The notes under the pieces: model-generated
What the model was told of the DNA's origin: nothing
The model's database searches: none
Seen by the model: only the letters and a program-made list of their open reading frames with translations
From: Seiridium cupressi
Taxonomy: Eukaryota; Ascomycota; Sordariomycetes; Amphisphaeriales; Sporocadaceae
DNA: 64,000 bases
Direction of reading: 5' to 3'
NCBI GenBank assembly: GCA_036674765.1
Contig: JARVKI010000058.1
Span: forward strand, 62,001 to 126,000
Made by a program: the position numbers and the translations under genes
In this document: positions 1-12,645 of the stretch, piece after piece
Numbering within the stretch: the stretch's first letter is position 1
Layout: each line of letters starts with the position of its first letter

Positions 1-858
1 TCTTTAAACTCTGCGATATCCTTCCAAGTGCGGCATTGCAACTGCGTCGATGAAATGGTTCATGATAGTGACCCCTGCAGAAGAACGGTTGATTTCTGAT
101 CTTGTTCTCCTGTACAGTTTAAAGAATTAAAGCCAAGCCAAATAGCAAATGCTGCAATGGTCATTACATTTGTGCTATGCTGTGTTTCGCATACGCGGAA
201 CCTATATCGTGAGGTTATGTAGTGGGCTTTGGGAGAGTGCCAGTAGATATTTGGCTGACAAGATACATACTGTGAATGCCACAACAACACACGCGAGAGG
301 CACCAAAGGCGGCAGAAAGCAGTGAGCTCAATTTCTCGACCTCAAGTCATAGCAGACAATTCATATCGTATCCACGCCCTTGCCCCCATACTCAGGAACC
401 AGCAAAAAGCTGAACTTTTGATTCAGCCTTACCCTAAGAGGAATGAGGCATCGACCCGCAACAACGAAAGTCTCGATGGTCGAAATCCTAATCCTAGGGG
501 CCGGTCCAGCCATTCCATTCTCAATGTTCTTCCGTACCGCGAAAATCACATATCTACCATGCCCCTTTATGCTCCCCTCATATATGCCATGATCCCCTTC
601 CCTCAACGCCTTCTAGAACCAGTTCCATTACGCAAGGAGTACGAAGTCGCCCATGAGGTCCAGGTAAAGTCCAATGGCTCGGGATGTCGGAGCTTTGGGA
701 GAATGGTGCGATAGAGAATGTTGCAGAAAAAGATATGCTGTATCATCAGCGGAGAATATACAGTATGGTTGCGTATATTACTCGTCCGATATCCTGAAAG
801 CCAGAAAGGATGCTGGGTATAAGTAAAAGCACATTTCTGACCCTAAAACAATCGGCTA
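1..858. other. Non-coding flank downstream of cdk1
   Basis: No convincing gene. The short open frames here lack family resemblance and splice support. The part nearest position 858 is presumably the 3' UTR of the kinase gene on the minus strand. Confidence 0.5.
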
Positions 859-1926
859 TCAGTAGCCGTTGGGGTAGGCATGTCTCGAGCCCTCGAAGTA
901 TGGGTGGTTGCAGGCCTGCTTGGCTGAAATACGGCCAGCAGGGTCGTACTCTAGACAGCGCTCCAGCAATGCCAGACCATCTTCGTCGAGATTTGAGCAT
1001 AGAGTCTGCGAGTAGTCGCGGTTCCATTTAGGGAATGTGGATTTGAAGTCGGGGTAAGAAGTGACACCAGGCCAGACCTCTTCCGTTGGGGTTCCAAGAA
1101 GGCGGAAGGTCTTGAAAATCTGGTCAATTTCCGAGTCGCCAGGGAACAGCGGCTTCCGGGTACACATCTCCGCAAAGATGGTGCCCACCGACCACATGTC
1201 CACACCCGTGGAATACTGGCGCCCACCCAGCAAGATCTCGGGAGCGCGGTACCAGAGGGTGACAACCTCGTGGGTGTAGGTTCGCAAGGGCACGCCAAAG
1301 GCACGGGCAAGACCAAAGTCGGCAAGCTTGAGGTTACCTTCTCGGTTGATCAACAAGTTCTGAGGTTTCAAGTCGCGGTGCAGAACACGGTGGCTGTGGC
1401 AGTAACGGATGCCGGAGCAGAGCTGCCACATGAACTTCTTGACCATGGCATCTCCTAGTCCCAGGCGCCCCAACGACTCGCTCGAGCCGTCGGGCAGAGC
1501 TTTGCCCCGTCCGCCATCGCTGACGGGGAGCGCCTCCATATACTTCTTCAGGTCGAGGTCGAGAAACTCGAAGACGAGGTAGAGCTTGTGGCCGTCGGCG
1601 TGGACGATGTTGAGAAGTTTCACGATGTTGGGATCGCGCATTTCCTTGAGGAGAGAGATCTCGCGGATGGCTGTGCTGGGAACACCTTCATCTTCGGCTT
1701 CGAGACGAATCTTCTTGAGAGCGACAATATTACCGTGGTCGGCTAGATCACGGGCCTTGTAAACAACACCATATGTGCCTAGGGAGGTCAAAGGAGGTTA
1801 GCATGGGAAATGATTGGCATGCTGTGTCCTGCGATGGATTGGCAGTATGGGATGCGATGCTGTGGATGGCAGTGACGTCGAATTCTCACCTTCACCGATC
1901 TTCTCCAACTTCTGGTAGTTCTCCAT
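859..1926 (-). CDS. cdk1: Cyclin-dependent kinase 1 (Cdc2/Cdc28/NimX type)
   Basis: This encodes the master cell-cycle Ser/Thr kinase, which acts with B-type and G1 cyclins in nucleus and cytoplasm. Exon 1 is 1926-1890, the intron 1889-1779 and exon 2 1778-859, giving 318 residues. The join restores the glycine loop GEGTYG (residues 11-16, with inhibitory sites T14 and Y15). Other landmarks are the ATP-binding lysine in VALKK (K34), the cyclin-binding helix PSTAIRE (46-52), the catalytic loop HRDLKPQN (146-153), the DFG motif (166-168), the activating threonine in YTHE (T181) and the APE motif. About 20 Gly/Ser-rich residues (roughly 97-118) sit between the first helical part of the kinase and the catalytic loop; this looks like the insertion seen in filamentous fungal CDK1 proteins. 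An exact PSTAIRE marks CDK1 rather than PHO85-type kinases. The gene is divergent from the ALKBH1-like gene. All key residues are intact. Confidence 0.97.
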
Positions 1927-2730
1927 GACTCGGGATGGGGCCCGGGTCCGACTTGTGGGATTGAATTCAATGAGAGTCGGACGGGCAATGCAAGAGGTCA
2001 GACCAATATGGTGGAATCGGACGGTTGGTCGGTGGGGTGGTCTGCGCGTATGGTTGGGTCCGCACAGCAAAGGGAGGGAAAACGAGGGGCAGCAGATGTA
2101 TTCGGAATTTACAAGGGTCGGTGAGGTGAGGGAAAGGATCGTGAAGCAAAGAACGGCGCGGGTCGGGCTAGAGTTGCTGTGTAGACGCCATTGATGTCGC
2201 AAGAGTGACTCTGAAATGTCTCGGTCGATGGGCGTCGGCGAGGTATGGGGGGAGAGCCAGGCCGGGAATTGTGTTGTGCGGTGTTGTGTTTGGTGAAGTG
2301 GTTCGCTTTCTGCTGTCCCAAACTAGCACCGATCCGTTGTCAGTTGTTTGGCAATAAACAAATCGTGTCGCGGAACGGCAGCGCGACAATGTGGCGTTGG
2401 GTGACAATCGCGCGTTCGCATGTGGCACGGGCGCTGCCAGGCACAGAGAGGCAATGTACAGCAGGGGACCCGGAGGTACATATCGCAACAGCACACCTGC
2501 ATTCAGGCGCCTGCGAGTCCCATTGTACATCACCATAGTAGTGGATACATGGGGGCTTCGCTGCGGTTTTACCCCTCCATCCATGGTTCGTGGGACGGCG
2601 TTGCTGTGTGGCATACCTACATGTAGTTTTTGGCGGCAGACCATGCACATGGGCAAGAAGCTTCCGGACGCCGTGAACATCATTGATTGATACGTCTCCG
2701 TCTCCTCCGTACCCAAGCAAGCCGAACACA
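1927..2730. promoter_or_regulatory. Divergent promoter region between cdk1 and the ALKBH1-like gene
   Basis: These 804 bases separate two oppositely transcribed start codons, so both promoters must lie here. Overlapping open frames on the two strands have no recognisable domain and look like chance. No clear TATA box was identified. Confidence 0.6.
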
Positions 2731-3832
2731 ATGACTGTCGATCTTCAAGAGCTGGACGCCCACGAACAGCCCTCGGACCAGCTGCGGGCCACATGGAAAT
2801 ATTATTACAGGACCGATCATGGCCGGTTCGCAAATCACCCAGACATTGACGACATCCATGTACCAGAGCGGGCTTCAGAATTCCAGCAGTCCGGAGTCAT
2901 ACCCTCGGAGAAGCTCATCTCTGCATTTCGCCAACTTGAGCCTGCTGGCTGCGACTCCAGCCAAGTAGTTCAGGATGCGCCCATTTACTTTCATCCACTG
3001 TTACCAGGTATGCCCACCAAATCTTCGACGTACATGACCACAGGGCCGCTAAACTCTGAAAGGCCTGCTCATTGTGCCTTCTTTGATACCTCCCTCGACC
3101 CAAAAGGCACTGTTGTCGCGCATGGTCCACCGGGATCTCAGCAATCCGGCACACCAAACAAATCTGCATCTCCACTATGATCTGCCTTACATAGACGGAG
3201 GGAGCGATGGGGATTCCTCCTTCTTCTCCATGTCTTCCGACGCCCCAGCCAACTTCATCCCCAAAGACCCAGATGTGCATAAGCCCTTGTCCATTAAACA
3301 AGTATTGGACAAGAAGCTCAGCTGGGTGACTTTGGGTGGCCAATACGACTGGACCAATCGTGTATACCCTGAACAGAGTCCCCTGCAGTTCCCGTCAGAT
3401 ATTGCCAACTTCCTCCAGACTCTCTTCCCGGCAACACTAGCACAAGCCGCCATCGTCAATTTCTACAAGACTGGAGACACCATGATGATGCACCGCGATG
3501 TGAGCGAGGAGGCGAACAAGGGCCTGGTCAGTCTCAGTATTGGGTGCGATGCCTTGTTCATGATAGCGCCAAATGACTACGCTGAGCGTATGGAAAACCC
3601 GGAAATGGGGGACTCAAAGAAGCCTTACCTGCTGCTCCGCCTCAAGTCGGGCGATGCCATTTACATGACCGAGGAGTCTCGGTACGCTTGGCACGGTGTT
3701 CCGAAAGTGCTCAAGGGGACTTGTCCGGATTTTCTTGCCGATTGGCCAGCCGAGGATGGGAAGTATGAGGACTGGAGGGGTTGGATGCAAAACAAGCGGA
3801 TAAATCTCAACGTCAGGCAGGTGAAAGATTGA
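2731..3832 (+). CDS. ALKBH1-type Fe(II)/2-oxoglutarate dioxygenase
   Basis: This is a nucleic-acid dioxygenase of the AlkB family, closest in architecture to eukaryotic ALKBH1, which oxidatively demethylates RNA and DNA bases. Exon 1 is 2731-3007, a 55-nt intron spans 3008-3062 and exon 2 is 3063-3832, giving 348 residues. The double-stranded beta-helix core follows the motif VNFYKTGDTMMMHRD, which supplies the iron ligands of the HxD pair. The distal histidine lies in AWHGVP, and the 2-oxoglutarate-binding RxNxxxR signature appears as RINLNVR near the C terminus. The start is the first ATG in the frame, in an ACACAATG context. The poorly conserved N-terminal ~100 residues match the usual fungal extension. 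Substrate (tRNA, mRNA or DNA) cannot be told from sequence. Confidence 0.93.
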
Positions 3833-6800
3833 AGTGGCTGCATGCCTACATCAGTCAACGGGAGAACCTGAGAACTTGAGACCGTCGGCCAACAGCTTTG
3901 TCTACTATGGCCCCTTGGGTACTTCAATGCCAGGTTGGTAGCTCTCGAAACATGGCTGAATTTCAGCAAAGCTGCTGCAATGGAGCTTGCATTTGTTCTC
4001 ATGTCTGCTGGGAGTGCTGATTCGGCCATGGATAGGCCAGTCCTTACTAAGCACGCCGCCCAGATCCCCTGATGGCTCTTCGAGGTGCTTTCTCACCAAT
4101 CCTATCTTGAGTGAGCCTCCCAGCACTATTACAGCATACCTGAGTTGGTCCAAGCCGAGAGAGAATGATCACGCCATCTAGTGTTTTTAAGGGGTACAAG
4201 CAGGGAGCTTGGCCCTATGGGTAACACAAAACACAAATGGTCGAATGATAGAAAGTCTAAGACAATTCTTCACACCCATGTTTCAGGTGTAATTCGATAA
4301 TTCGTTGAAAAAGGAGAAAAAGACATTCTTTTTAACAGTAGGCCTCATAAAGAACTTTGAACCGTCGAATGGTACCCAGAGAATACCTTCTTTTTGTACT
4401 TGTCTACAATAATGACTTGAGTCAATCGAGCCGACGCCATGTAAATGTCAGGAGTGGCAATGTCCTAGTAGATTCTCGACTATGGGCATTTTGAATGGTT
4501 TTGCCCAATGCTATCCAAGGATTAACTGTGTGGGGCAATTGGCTCGTCCTCTACTGGAAGCGCTCCACGTTCTGTTAAAACGCCTTTAACACGGGCTTGA
4601 TTGCCATTTCTGAAAAAGGTCGGTCGCCATACATAGAAACTACAAGAGGATTCCAACAAAAAGTCGAATATCTTTTAAATTATAGGTCATAGCAAATTCA
4701 AATATATCATCTTACTAGAACCCGAAATAATGGTAAGTGATATGAGGTAGATTTCTAAAATGTGGCTAATAGCAGTTTCTATGTCCTCGTATCGTCATGT
4801 TGGAACCGGCATGCGCCGAGCAGGTCCTGTGAGATCACCTCACGCAACAGCTAACGGAGAATCGATCACCAATTTGAGGTTTTCGTCGTTTCCTTCTAGG
4901 GTCTTGCTTACAGATGTTAGTACGAAATGTTTTATACAGCGAATGCCAATAGCTATATACAGCTTGCTTAACCACACGACGCCGAAGTATATACAATAAG
5001 TCAATTTCCTCTCCTGTTGGAAGAAGAAGAAAGGCAAGTCAACGCTTCCGCAAGGGCTTGTGCAACCAGCTTGCGAATGTCCTGGCCAGCATGGTAGCCA
5101 TCATACTTGGTGTACTTATACTTCGTGCCGGCGATGCTGCTGTTGCTGCTTGTAGCATCGGGGATTAAGGTGGAGGAGGCATTGGATGCGCTGCTTATCG
5201 TTGATGCCAACGAGCTTGAAGAGCTCTTGACTGTAACCTTGGGGGCGGATGAAGAAAGAACTGCCGCAGCCGAAGTGGTCAGAACGGCCAAGCTGCATCA
5301 TCTGCGGACGCGAAATCAAGGCCAGAGGCTGCTGCCAGAGCCAGGACTCGACTAAAGGACACGATGTTGTGAATGGAAAGAAGAGATAGTAACGAATGAA
5401 CAAAGTAAAAATCACCACCAGTGGTTTCGAGTGAAATCAAAAATCGGGCATTGTGACATCTTTTTTCTTGGAAACGCCACAAAATATCGATGGCTTTTGT
5501 ATCGACGGGAAAACTTTCTCCTTGGGGCTCCGGCAAGGGGGCCGAAGACACACTTCAGGAGGTTGTTGCACACTTTTCTAAGCCGCACTGATTTCGCAAT
5601 AATAAACTTATTAATATAATAAAAGAAATAGATTTATCGGACACGGAATAATTAACCTTATTTACGAGGCATGAGGATTTTGGGATTTCTTTCTTAATTT
5701 GTATTATAAAAGTTTGTTAAATCCCAATTAAGTTAAGTGGAGAAATATACGACTTCCAATGGCAATCTTCGGACATCAGGCATGTTTATTACATTTATGA
5801 TGGACCTATCCCAGATCACTACACCCAATGGAGGATGACGCTGTATTTCGAATATGGAAGTGACAGGGATTCGGTTGCGATAATCATGGAATTGGGGGTC
5901 ACGGTGGGCGTTGTTCGGAAGAGACACACCCACAGGTAACCCTCATTTGGTCCATGGAGCTGGGATATGGAAAACACATCGTTCCATTTCACATGAACAC
6001 CTGGAAACGTTCAATTGGCACATACAATACTCCACAAGATTGTACGATGATACGGAAAATTGACGAGGAACCACGAAAGCAACGCTGTATCCCAAGCAAT
6101 GTATGTCAAATGACGACCATCAGTATGGTTCCTCGACTAATGCTCGAGCCCCTGCACAATGCACTACATCCAGGTCGATTTCTGCACCGAGGTATATTTA
6201 TAACCAGTGTAATCCAAAGAGGTCGTCGTATGATTGTCTGCGGGTTTTCGTCTCTCTTGGCATGTCATCGGTGGGGTCCATCATATACAATTCCGACCCC
6301 CATAGAAAGATGTCAGGAAGGATATAATAAAATCAAAGATATGAGTCTAACTCTAGGATAAGGCCAAGCAAGGATATAGCATAGGTAAAAATCCTGGTCG
6401 ATCAATGCCTAGTCTACCTTGCGGTTCTGTCCCAAGGCCAGGCCTGACTTACCGCAGATTCGCTTATATTGTGATCTCTGAGTTGGCATTGAGAGCTAAA
6501 GGTTGATGATGATACATTGAGTCCTTCCAGATGTGAGAAATATGCAGTGGTAGTTGTGCTGTTGTTAAAACCCTAGCCATTGGCTCGCCTCTCGTTGTGA
6601 TGGAAAGGAACGTTAGAACAGGGCGGCTGGTACTCAACACCCTGCCTTGCTCATACTGTCCACGTGATGTGGCCGTGCATATAATAAATACTCGCATGTT
6701 CTCTCCGAATGGCAGCCCGAGCGGTATGCATCAAGCGCTCTTGGGCTGGTTTAGGATGCGGATTTACTTGGCACGGGAGCCGTGTCAGCTCTAATATTCA

Positions 6801-8261
6801 TCAACTTTAGACCTTGGAGTATCCAACCAGTCACCCGTATTAGTATTGGACACACGGTAAATAGTATACACAAGCAGATTGTACACATTTTCCACAGTAA
6901 ATACCAAATCTTCGTTAGATATGTAGTACGAAACGGCATTATGCTGGCAATTTTATATCTCTAGATGGTGCGTCAAAGTTGCAGTATGTTCGCCCAATCA
7001 TCTATATTGCACTGCCGTCCATACAATGACCGTAAATTACGCAATAGCCAGCGACAGGGCTACCATGAGGACCATTTTGGTCTGGCTGCTATCCACCGTG
7101 ATATGAGTAATATTCGCTAGAGCTGGGCGAGTGTCGAGACGCTTGGATACGTACTGTGTACGAATATGAAAGGATGACGTTTGAGCCAGTCGAAAGTTGA
7201 TCCCATAAGAACTTCTGGCACAACAACAAAATCATGTGCCAACTCATGCAGACAACAACAAATCTACACTACCATCCTGAGACAGCTAAGGGGATAAAAT
7301 TGGTCTATTTCGGTTGAGTCTATCTTCGGTTTGCCTAGCTTGTTCATGTAAACCTTGCATCAAAGGGACAGTCATCATATACATGGAGTCATTCACAAAT
7401 TCCCTGAACTGCGATGCACTGAAGAAAAGGGGTGCCAGAACCGATTTTACAACGGTAGTCAAGGAGTCCATGCTTGGAAAGCGGATAGACAGGATCACCC
7501 ATTCCAGCAAGGGGAAATTTGACTTCATGTTGCTCGATGGACCGACTTTCTGCGGTCGATGTCTTTCAAAATGGTTGTCTCAAGAGAGTGCTCAGAAGGT
7601 GCTACATCAACCAAATAGACGTAGCAAGCTCTAGTCGTCTTGTCGCATTGACACAGTGCAACACTGGTGATCAGTCATTCCTATGCCGAGTTTGCTTGGT
7701 GGGTTGTATTGGGCTTCCATAAGCATGAGGACAACCAGGAGTCTGTAAGTACGCGACAGCCAATGAATGGTGAAAAAACCATAGTAGAGGTTTTTTCTTC
7801 TTTTCTGTGGAATTTATTTCCCCCTGATCTCAGCACTACTTGACTTTTCTATGGACCATGATTCCATTCTCCATCTTCACTATTCCTACACTCCCTGGGA
7901 TTTCTAGACCACATATCATATACAGCCTTTTCGGGGTTGTCCTGAATTTGCTTTCGCCTGTGATATCTAGCAGGTTCTGGTACGAGATTTCGGTATGTTC
8001 CCATGTGCAGAGGAACATGACATACTCGGGAGTTGCCTACCCATAGAGGAAGGAGAAAAGAAAAAAAAGAAAAAAAAAACTCAGGCTACGCACACCAGGC
8101 AGATGTATGATGTCAATTCTTTAATTGCGTTCATTAATTGGCAGTTATTGGCAAAGTGACATATAGGCATGATCTGTCGATGGTGAATGGAGTATCGTAT
8201 CACTGTCATTCTATAACGACAAGTGAACAGCCGTAATCTTATCATGACAATGAGCTCGCAA

Positions 8262-8262
<1 letters not shown>
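3833..8262. other. Gene-poor region
   Basis: About 4.4 kb with only short, unrelated open frames on both strands. The single exception is the relic at 5001-5301. Base composition looks AT-rich compared with the flanking genes, for example around 5600-5740 and 6800-6960. No transposon open frame, terminal repeat or tRNA was recognised. Confidence 0.5.
5001..5301 (-). pseudogene. Possible relic of a small Ser-rich secreted protein
   Basis: On the minus strand two adjacent ATG codons (5301-5296) begin MMQ. One base out of frame comes a hydrophobic, signal-peptide-like stretch, LAVLTTSAAAVLSSSAPKV, and then a Ser-rich tail reading to a stop at 5001, about 95 residues in all. Removing one base after MMQ would join start and signal peptide, so this looks like a secreted protein broken by a 1-nt insertion. 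The frame itself has no ATG of its own and is preceded by a stop. Near its end is KYKYTKYDGYHAGQDIRKL. I do not recognise the family. A chance frame or a missed short intron remains possible. Confidence 0.3.

Positions 8263-8307
<45 letters not shown>
8263..8307 (+). repeat. Poly(A) run, 45 nt
   Basis: An uninterrupted run of A, close to a second run of similar length and a gap of Ns. It may be a retroelement tail or an assembly or sequencing artefact. Confidence 0.9.
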
Positions 8308-8309
<2 letters not shown>

Positions 8310-8394
8310 CGGAGAAAAAATAATAAGGGTTATAAGTGGGAACGTTAATTACAAAAAACAAAGGGATAGGTCATAAATTTTGCGGGGCACAAAC

Positions 8395-8404
8395 NNNNNN
8401 NNNN
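8395..8404. other. Assembly gap of 10 N
   Basis: Ten ambiguous bases lie between two A-rich tracts. The true length of the missing sequence is unknown. Confidence 0.99.
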
Positions 8405-8483
8405 CGGCGGACAAGAACAAATGAGAAAACAAAAAAATAAGGAAAAAATAAAAAGAAACAGAACAAACAACAAAAAAACACAA

Positions 8484-8484
<1 letters not shown>

Positions 8485-8528
<44 letters not shown>
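8485..8528 (+). repeat. Poly(A) run, 44 nt
   Basis: A second uninterrupted A run, preceded by A-rich sequence with scattered C and G. With the run at 8263-8307 it brackets the N gap. Confidence 0.9.
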
Positions 8529-8529
<1 letters not shown>

Positions 8530-11500
8530 ACACGCTTCGCATCATTATCACGTGATATACTTGCTACAGTGAATTCCTAACCAGAAAGGATACTGACATA
8601 TATGATCCGAGCCTCAAAGCGGAAAGTTGCGTCAACTTGTAGTGCTGTATCACAGTCGCCTCGAATGTAAAAAAAAGTTGTGCCATGATGACACCAGCAA
8701 TTGCGTAGCCGGACTGATTCGGTGTGGGTGCTTCTAATTTAGCAATAATCCCAACAGGCGCATCATCAAACAAGCCAGCCGCCTTGTCGCACCTCGACAG
8801 CCGCAGCCGTCATCTCGGCTCTCCGCATCATCCTCGCATCGGGGGGCTCGGGTAGCCGCTGCAACTCGACTACATAAAGACAGGGGGGCGGCTCCAAAAT
8901 AGGTATGCTTGCGCGGTAAGCACCTTAATTGGATGCTTAATCGCAGCGGCTGGTGGGACGGGAGGACCCCTGTCATGAGCGCTTATGAGTTGCTTTGCGG
9001 TGCCATTTCTGGATCAGTCCTTGCATGATTCCCGTTGTGTATCCCTAGAATGTCGAATGCCATCGCATAATCCTAGATAATCATGGGCATGGTACAGCAA
9101 CGGACCGGCAGGACTATACTCGATGTTTGAGGTAGCCGCCTCAGCCTTCCCGAGTCCCTATGATACGCCCGTGTGCGAAAGGAGTCGCTGTAACATGCTA
9201 ATTTCTCTGCCACAGAGACAAAGCTTGCGCTCTCAAGACAGCGGGACAGGAGCATCAGCTGATCGACCGGAGCGACAACTGTGCGTTGACGTTAAGACAT
9301 GGGTATGTAATAGTTGAACAAGTAGCAGTAGCAGCTAGCAGGAAGCAAATGTAGGATTGCCACCAGGGACATGGGCGAGGTCACAGGCATTCCCATGAAG
9401 ACATACCTAGCACAGGAGTGCGTGTCATGGTAAGCTGGATCGGAGCATATCGATGTGTGTATGATCTGGCCATGGTCCTTCGATCCGAGCAATCAGATGT
9501 ACGAGACATGGAAGTAACGTGGAGGTAAGATTCAAATGTGCGACTTCGTTAGCAGGTGGCCAGAGCGTTCTGGCTGCTTATTGGACCTACAGAGGTGCAT
9601 CTCCTAGCTGCATCTTTAATCGTAGTTCGACGTTTCTAGTTAGGCCTCTGGCGTTACGAAAGGCCGACAGTGTGCGGTGTGTGTGTGTGTGTGTCGGTCC
9701 TTTTTGGACCTTGCGGCAGGCAGGCAAGGCTGTCGAGATTGAGTTGACACCGTCAAGCCATTTCTTGTCCATCGAAGGACTCCATGTACAACATGTTGGA
9801 GGCTTCTTTTTAATTGTCGCTACAATGACCTCTTGCACCCTTGCGATATGCTCAGCAACACTGTTGGGGCGCTTCGAATGATGGTGACACTGAAGTGTTT
9901 CGCCCGGCCCGTCTCGTGAAGCGTAGACAAGAGTGTTGTTGTTTTGTTTTATTTTTAATCTTCTTTTTTTCTTCCCTTCGCTCCCTCCCGAGGATCATGC
10001 CGACGTCTGTATTATTCCCGCGGACCGCCCGTCGCGTCCAAACGCGCATTTCACAGCCACGAGGTCGCCCGCAACTTGGCAGGTCGAAGGTCGTGGGACA
10101 GCAATCATTGGATTCGGAGGCCTGACTCGGCATGTTTCGTTTCTGAACCCCCTGACCAATAACAGTATGGGCAGGAGGGGTTCGACGGCAGGTCTCCGAC
10201 ACTTACAAGGCCCGGATCGGGTTAGAGACGTCTTAGAGGCCATCCACCATGAAAATCAGCGGGGCCAATAGTTGCCGAGATGTGGAATCGTGGGGTCAGT
10301 TGGATAAAGATCCATCGCAGTTGTCTACATAGCGGTGAGAATAGGCCGGCTCAAATGCTACGAAGCTTTAATGTACCTACCGGTAGCTTCCTCCGGTCCA
10401 GGCTGACAGGGCCTCCTGGGTGTGGATAAGCGGTTGACAACGCTTGTTTGATGGACTGCCCGGATGGGGTCTTGCAGAGCCAGTGTGTAAGTACTACAGT
10501 TCTTGTCCTACCCAACGTGCTTGACGGCGGCGGGGGGTTGCACGCTCGGCGGTGCCTCCGGAGGCTTTGTAGAATAACACGGTCATAATTAGAGACCAAG
10601 ACAAAGTCCATGGCAGTGTCGGCTGTGCGACATGTCATATCAACACATGTCGACCCGTGCGTCCTTTTAGGGGCTTCAGGGATGAGAAACGGCCTGTAGC
10701 CTCTGAGCCACTTGTACAGAGATCGCCAGTAGGCTGGGTGACAATAAATCCACCGAAAGCAAGTCTCCTCCCTCAGACGTTTGGAATGCGGCTGGCAATC
10801 TGAGAGGGCGATAGAGGGCCAGAAGCAATATGCAGGAGAACCATATGTTTGGAAGCGGTGTCAAAGCGTTGAACCACACCGCCGGATTAGGTATTCCCTA
10901 GTTATCAAGTAGCGCACTGGCACATTCCACCGAATGCACGGCTGGATGGATCGTATTATTGAGAGGCGGTAAAGATGTACGTAGTCCACAAGCCATTATC
11001 GTCCCAGTTTTGAAACAATGCACTCTACAATGATTATCTAGGCCGTAAATACTGAGCACAAGCAATTCCCCGTATCGACATTTCAGAACAACGGCATGAC
11101 TGCCAGGGGTGCTTAGACACTATACGCATTGCTTCTTCGGTAATGACAGAGCCACGGCCCGGGACTCTAGTTGCTAAAAGATTGCGGTTCAGAAAGTCAG
11201 GAATGCAAGAATAGGGGATGAAGCCACGGCTCAAGAGCTACGACTCCACCCATAGCGGGCAAAGCAATTGGTGGTAGCTTTGCTCCAGCCACACGCATAA
11301 TGCAGGCGAAATAGTTCAGCTCACATAATCCCCTAATACTTCGTAGCTAATGGATATAATGCGAAAGAGAGTTGCCCCTTCGGGCAGGGGGGCTCCCTGA
11401 TTGGGTAGAATATATGTGGGCAAGACCTGCTGCGCACCATGCATCGTCAGGCCGTTACAACGCACTTGCGAATGATGTGAATGCTTGTGACAGAACAGTC

Positions 11501-12642
11501 TTCATTACGCGGCGCTGAAGTGGTTACTCGCGTGGCGTGGGAGGCATAAACGAGCAACAATCATCATGGGATACCAGGGGAGCATGTTTCTTCGTTTCAC
11601 GATCACCGCCGAGCCCTTGTCCGAGTTTCCTACATATTGGGGGACCCACCGGATTTAGGGATCATACGGAATCGCATGTCCAAATTGGATCTTATGCACG
11701 CTGGGCATCTGCAAGATGGAGTCAAAAAGCAATATCGGCCATGTCCTGATCTCTGTCCCTGAATATCGCTAGTGCAAGTTGTGCAAGGCCAAGGGTCACT
11801 ATCTATCTATCATGCCCTGGTGACGATCCAGGGCCACGCGATAAGCTTGTCAATCTGATGCCCAGTTTCTGTGGTCAGTAATTACCAGGACTGTGACAGA
11901 GGCGGCTGACGCTGCTGTTTGACCTGAAGACTCCCTGCGCCTCTCCTACGGTAGAATGAATCCGATCTGCAAGGCTACAACAGAAACCTGACACGAGATG
12001 AGCTTTCAGGAATGCGAGTACACGCGATCTTGGCCTGACAGCTGGCCGTCGATGAACCGAGATGGCCAGCCATCTGGACCTGTCTGGCTGTTTTGATTCC
12101 CGCTCGGAGTTGGTGTTTCTATTGTTGGCGACGGTTGATTGGTAGGAGTCTGCTGGCTCTGGCCCCTCGAAATGAACGCGCTGCAGTTGCGCTGCCGCTG
12201 CCAAAGTCTCGCGCTGGCCAGTACCTGAATCGACCCGGCCAGTCTGCAGGGTGTGGCTGCATTTCAGTGGGCCCCTCGGGCCTCTTCGCTTGTTTCATGT
12301 TCGTTGGCTCTGGGCCACTCCCACCAATGGACCTTCGCCGGCCAGTCGCCCATCCAGCATCTTCAACCACTCATCAAGAACATCATGCGGTGCAGAGCGG
12401 AGTCCTTGGGTGCGATGGCAGGGCGGTAGCCACTCAGATGGGTGGACAGCGCAGCTCGTCAGAGTCTCTGGGGGCGCATGTAGGGGGTGTGTCGTGAATA
12501 GGCGATACGGTTGAAGTACGGATTTGGCATCTCTCTGGCCCAATTGTCTTGGGCCCGCGCAGGGTTAGACAGACGTCGAGCTCGAAAGGGAATCTTGCTG
12601 CTGGGAGCGCGCGGGAAGACAAGCAGAATAGGAAATAGATAT
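8529..12642. other. Gene-poor region upstream of the PCL cyclin
   Basis: No open frame here has recognisable domains, plausible splicing or start context. A (GT)n microsatellite lies at 9677-9694. Overlapping frames on both strands at 9850-10240 and 12090-12640 look like GC-rich shadows. Part of this tract is probably cyclin promoter. Confidence 0.45.
9677..9694. repeat. (GT)9 microsatellite
   Basis: Nine GT dinucleotides in a row, within non-coding sequence. Confidence 0.9.
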
Positions 12643-12645
12643 ATG

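Noticed and set aside
2168..2833. 221-codon minus-strand frame over the cdk1/ALKBH1 promoter
   Set aside because: No recognisable domain; it lies in a divergent promoter and overlaps the ALKBH1 start.
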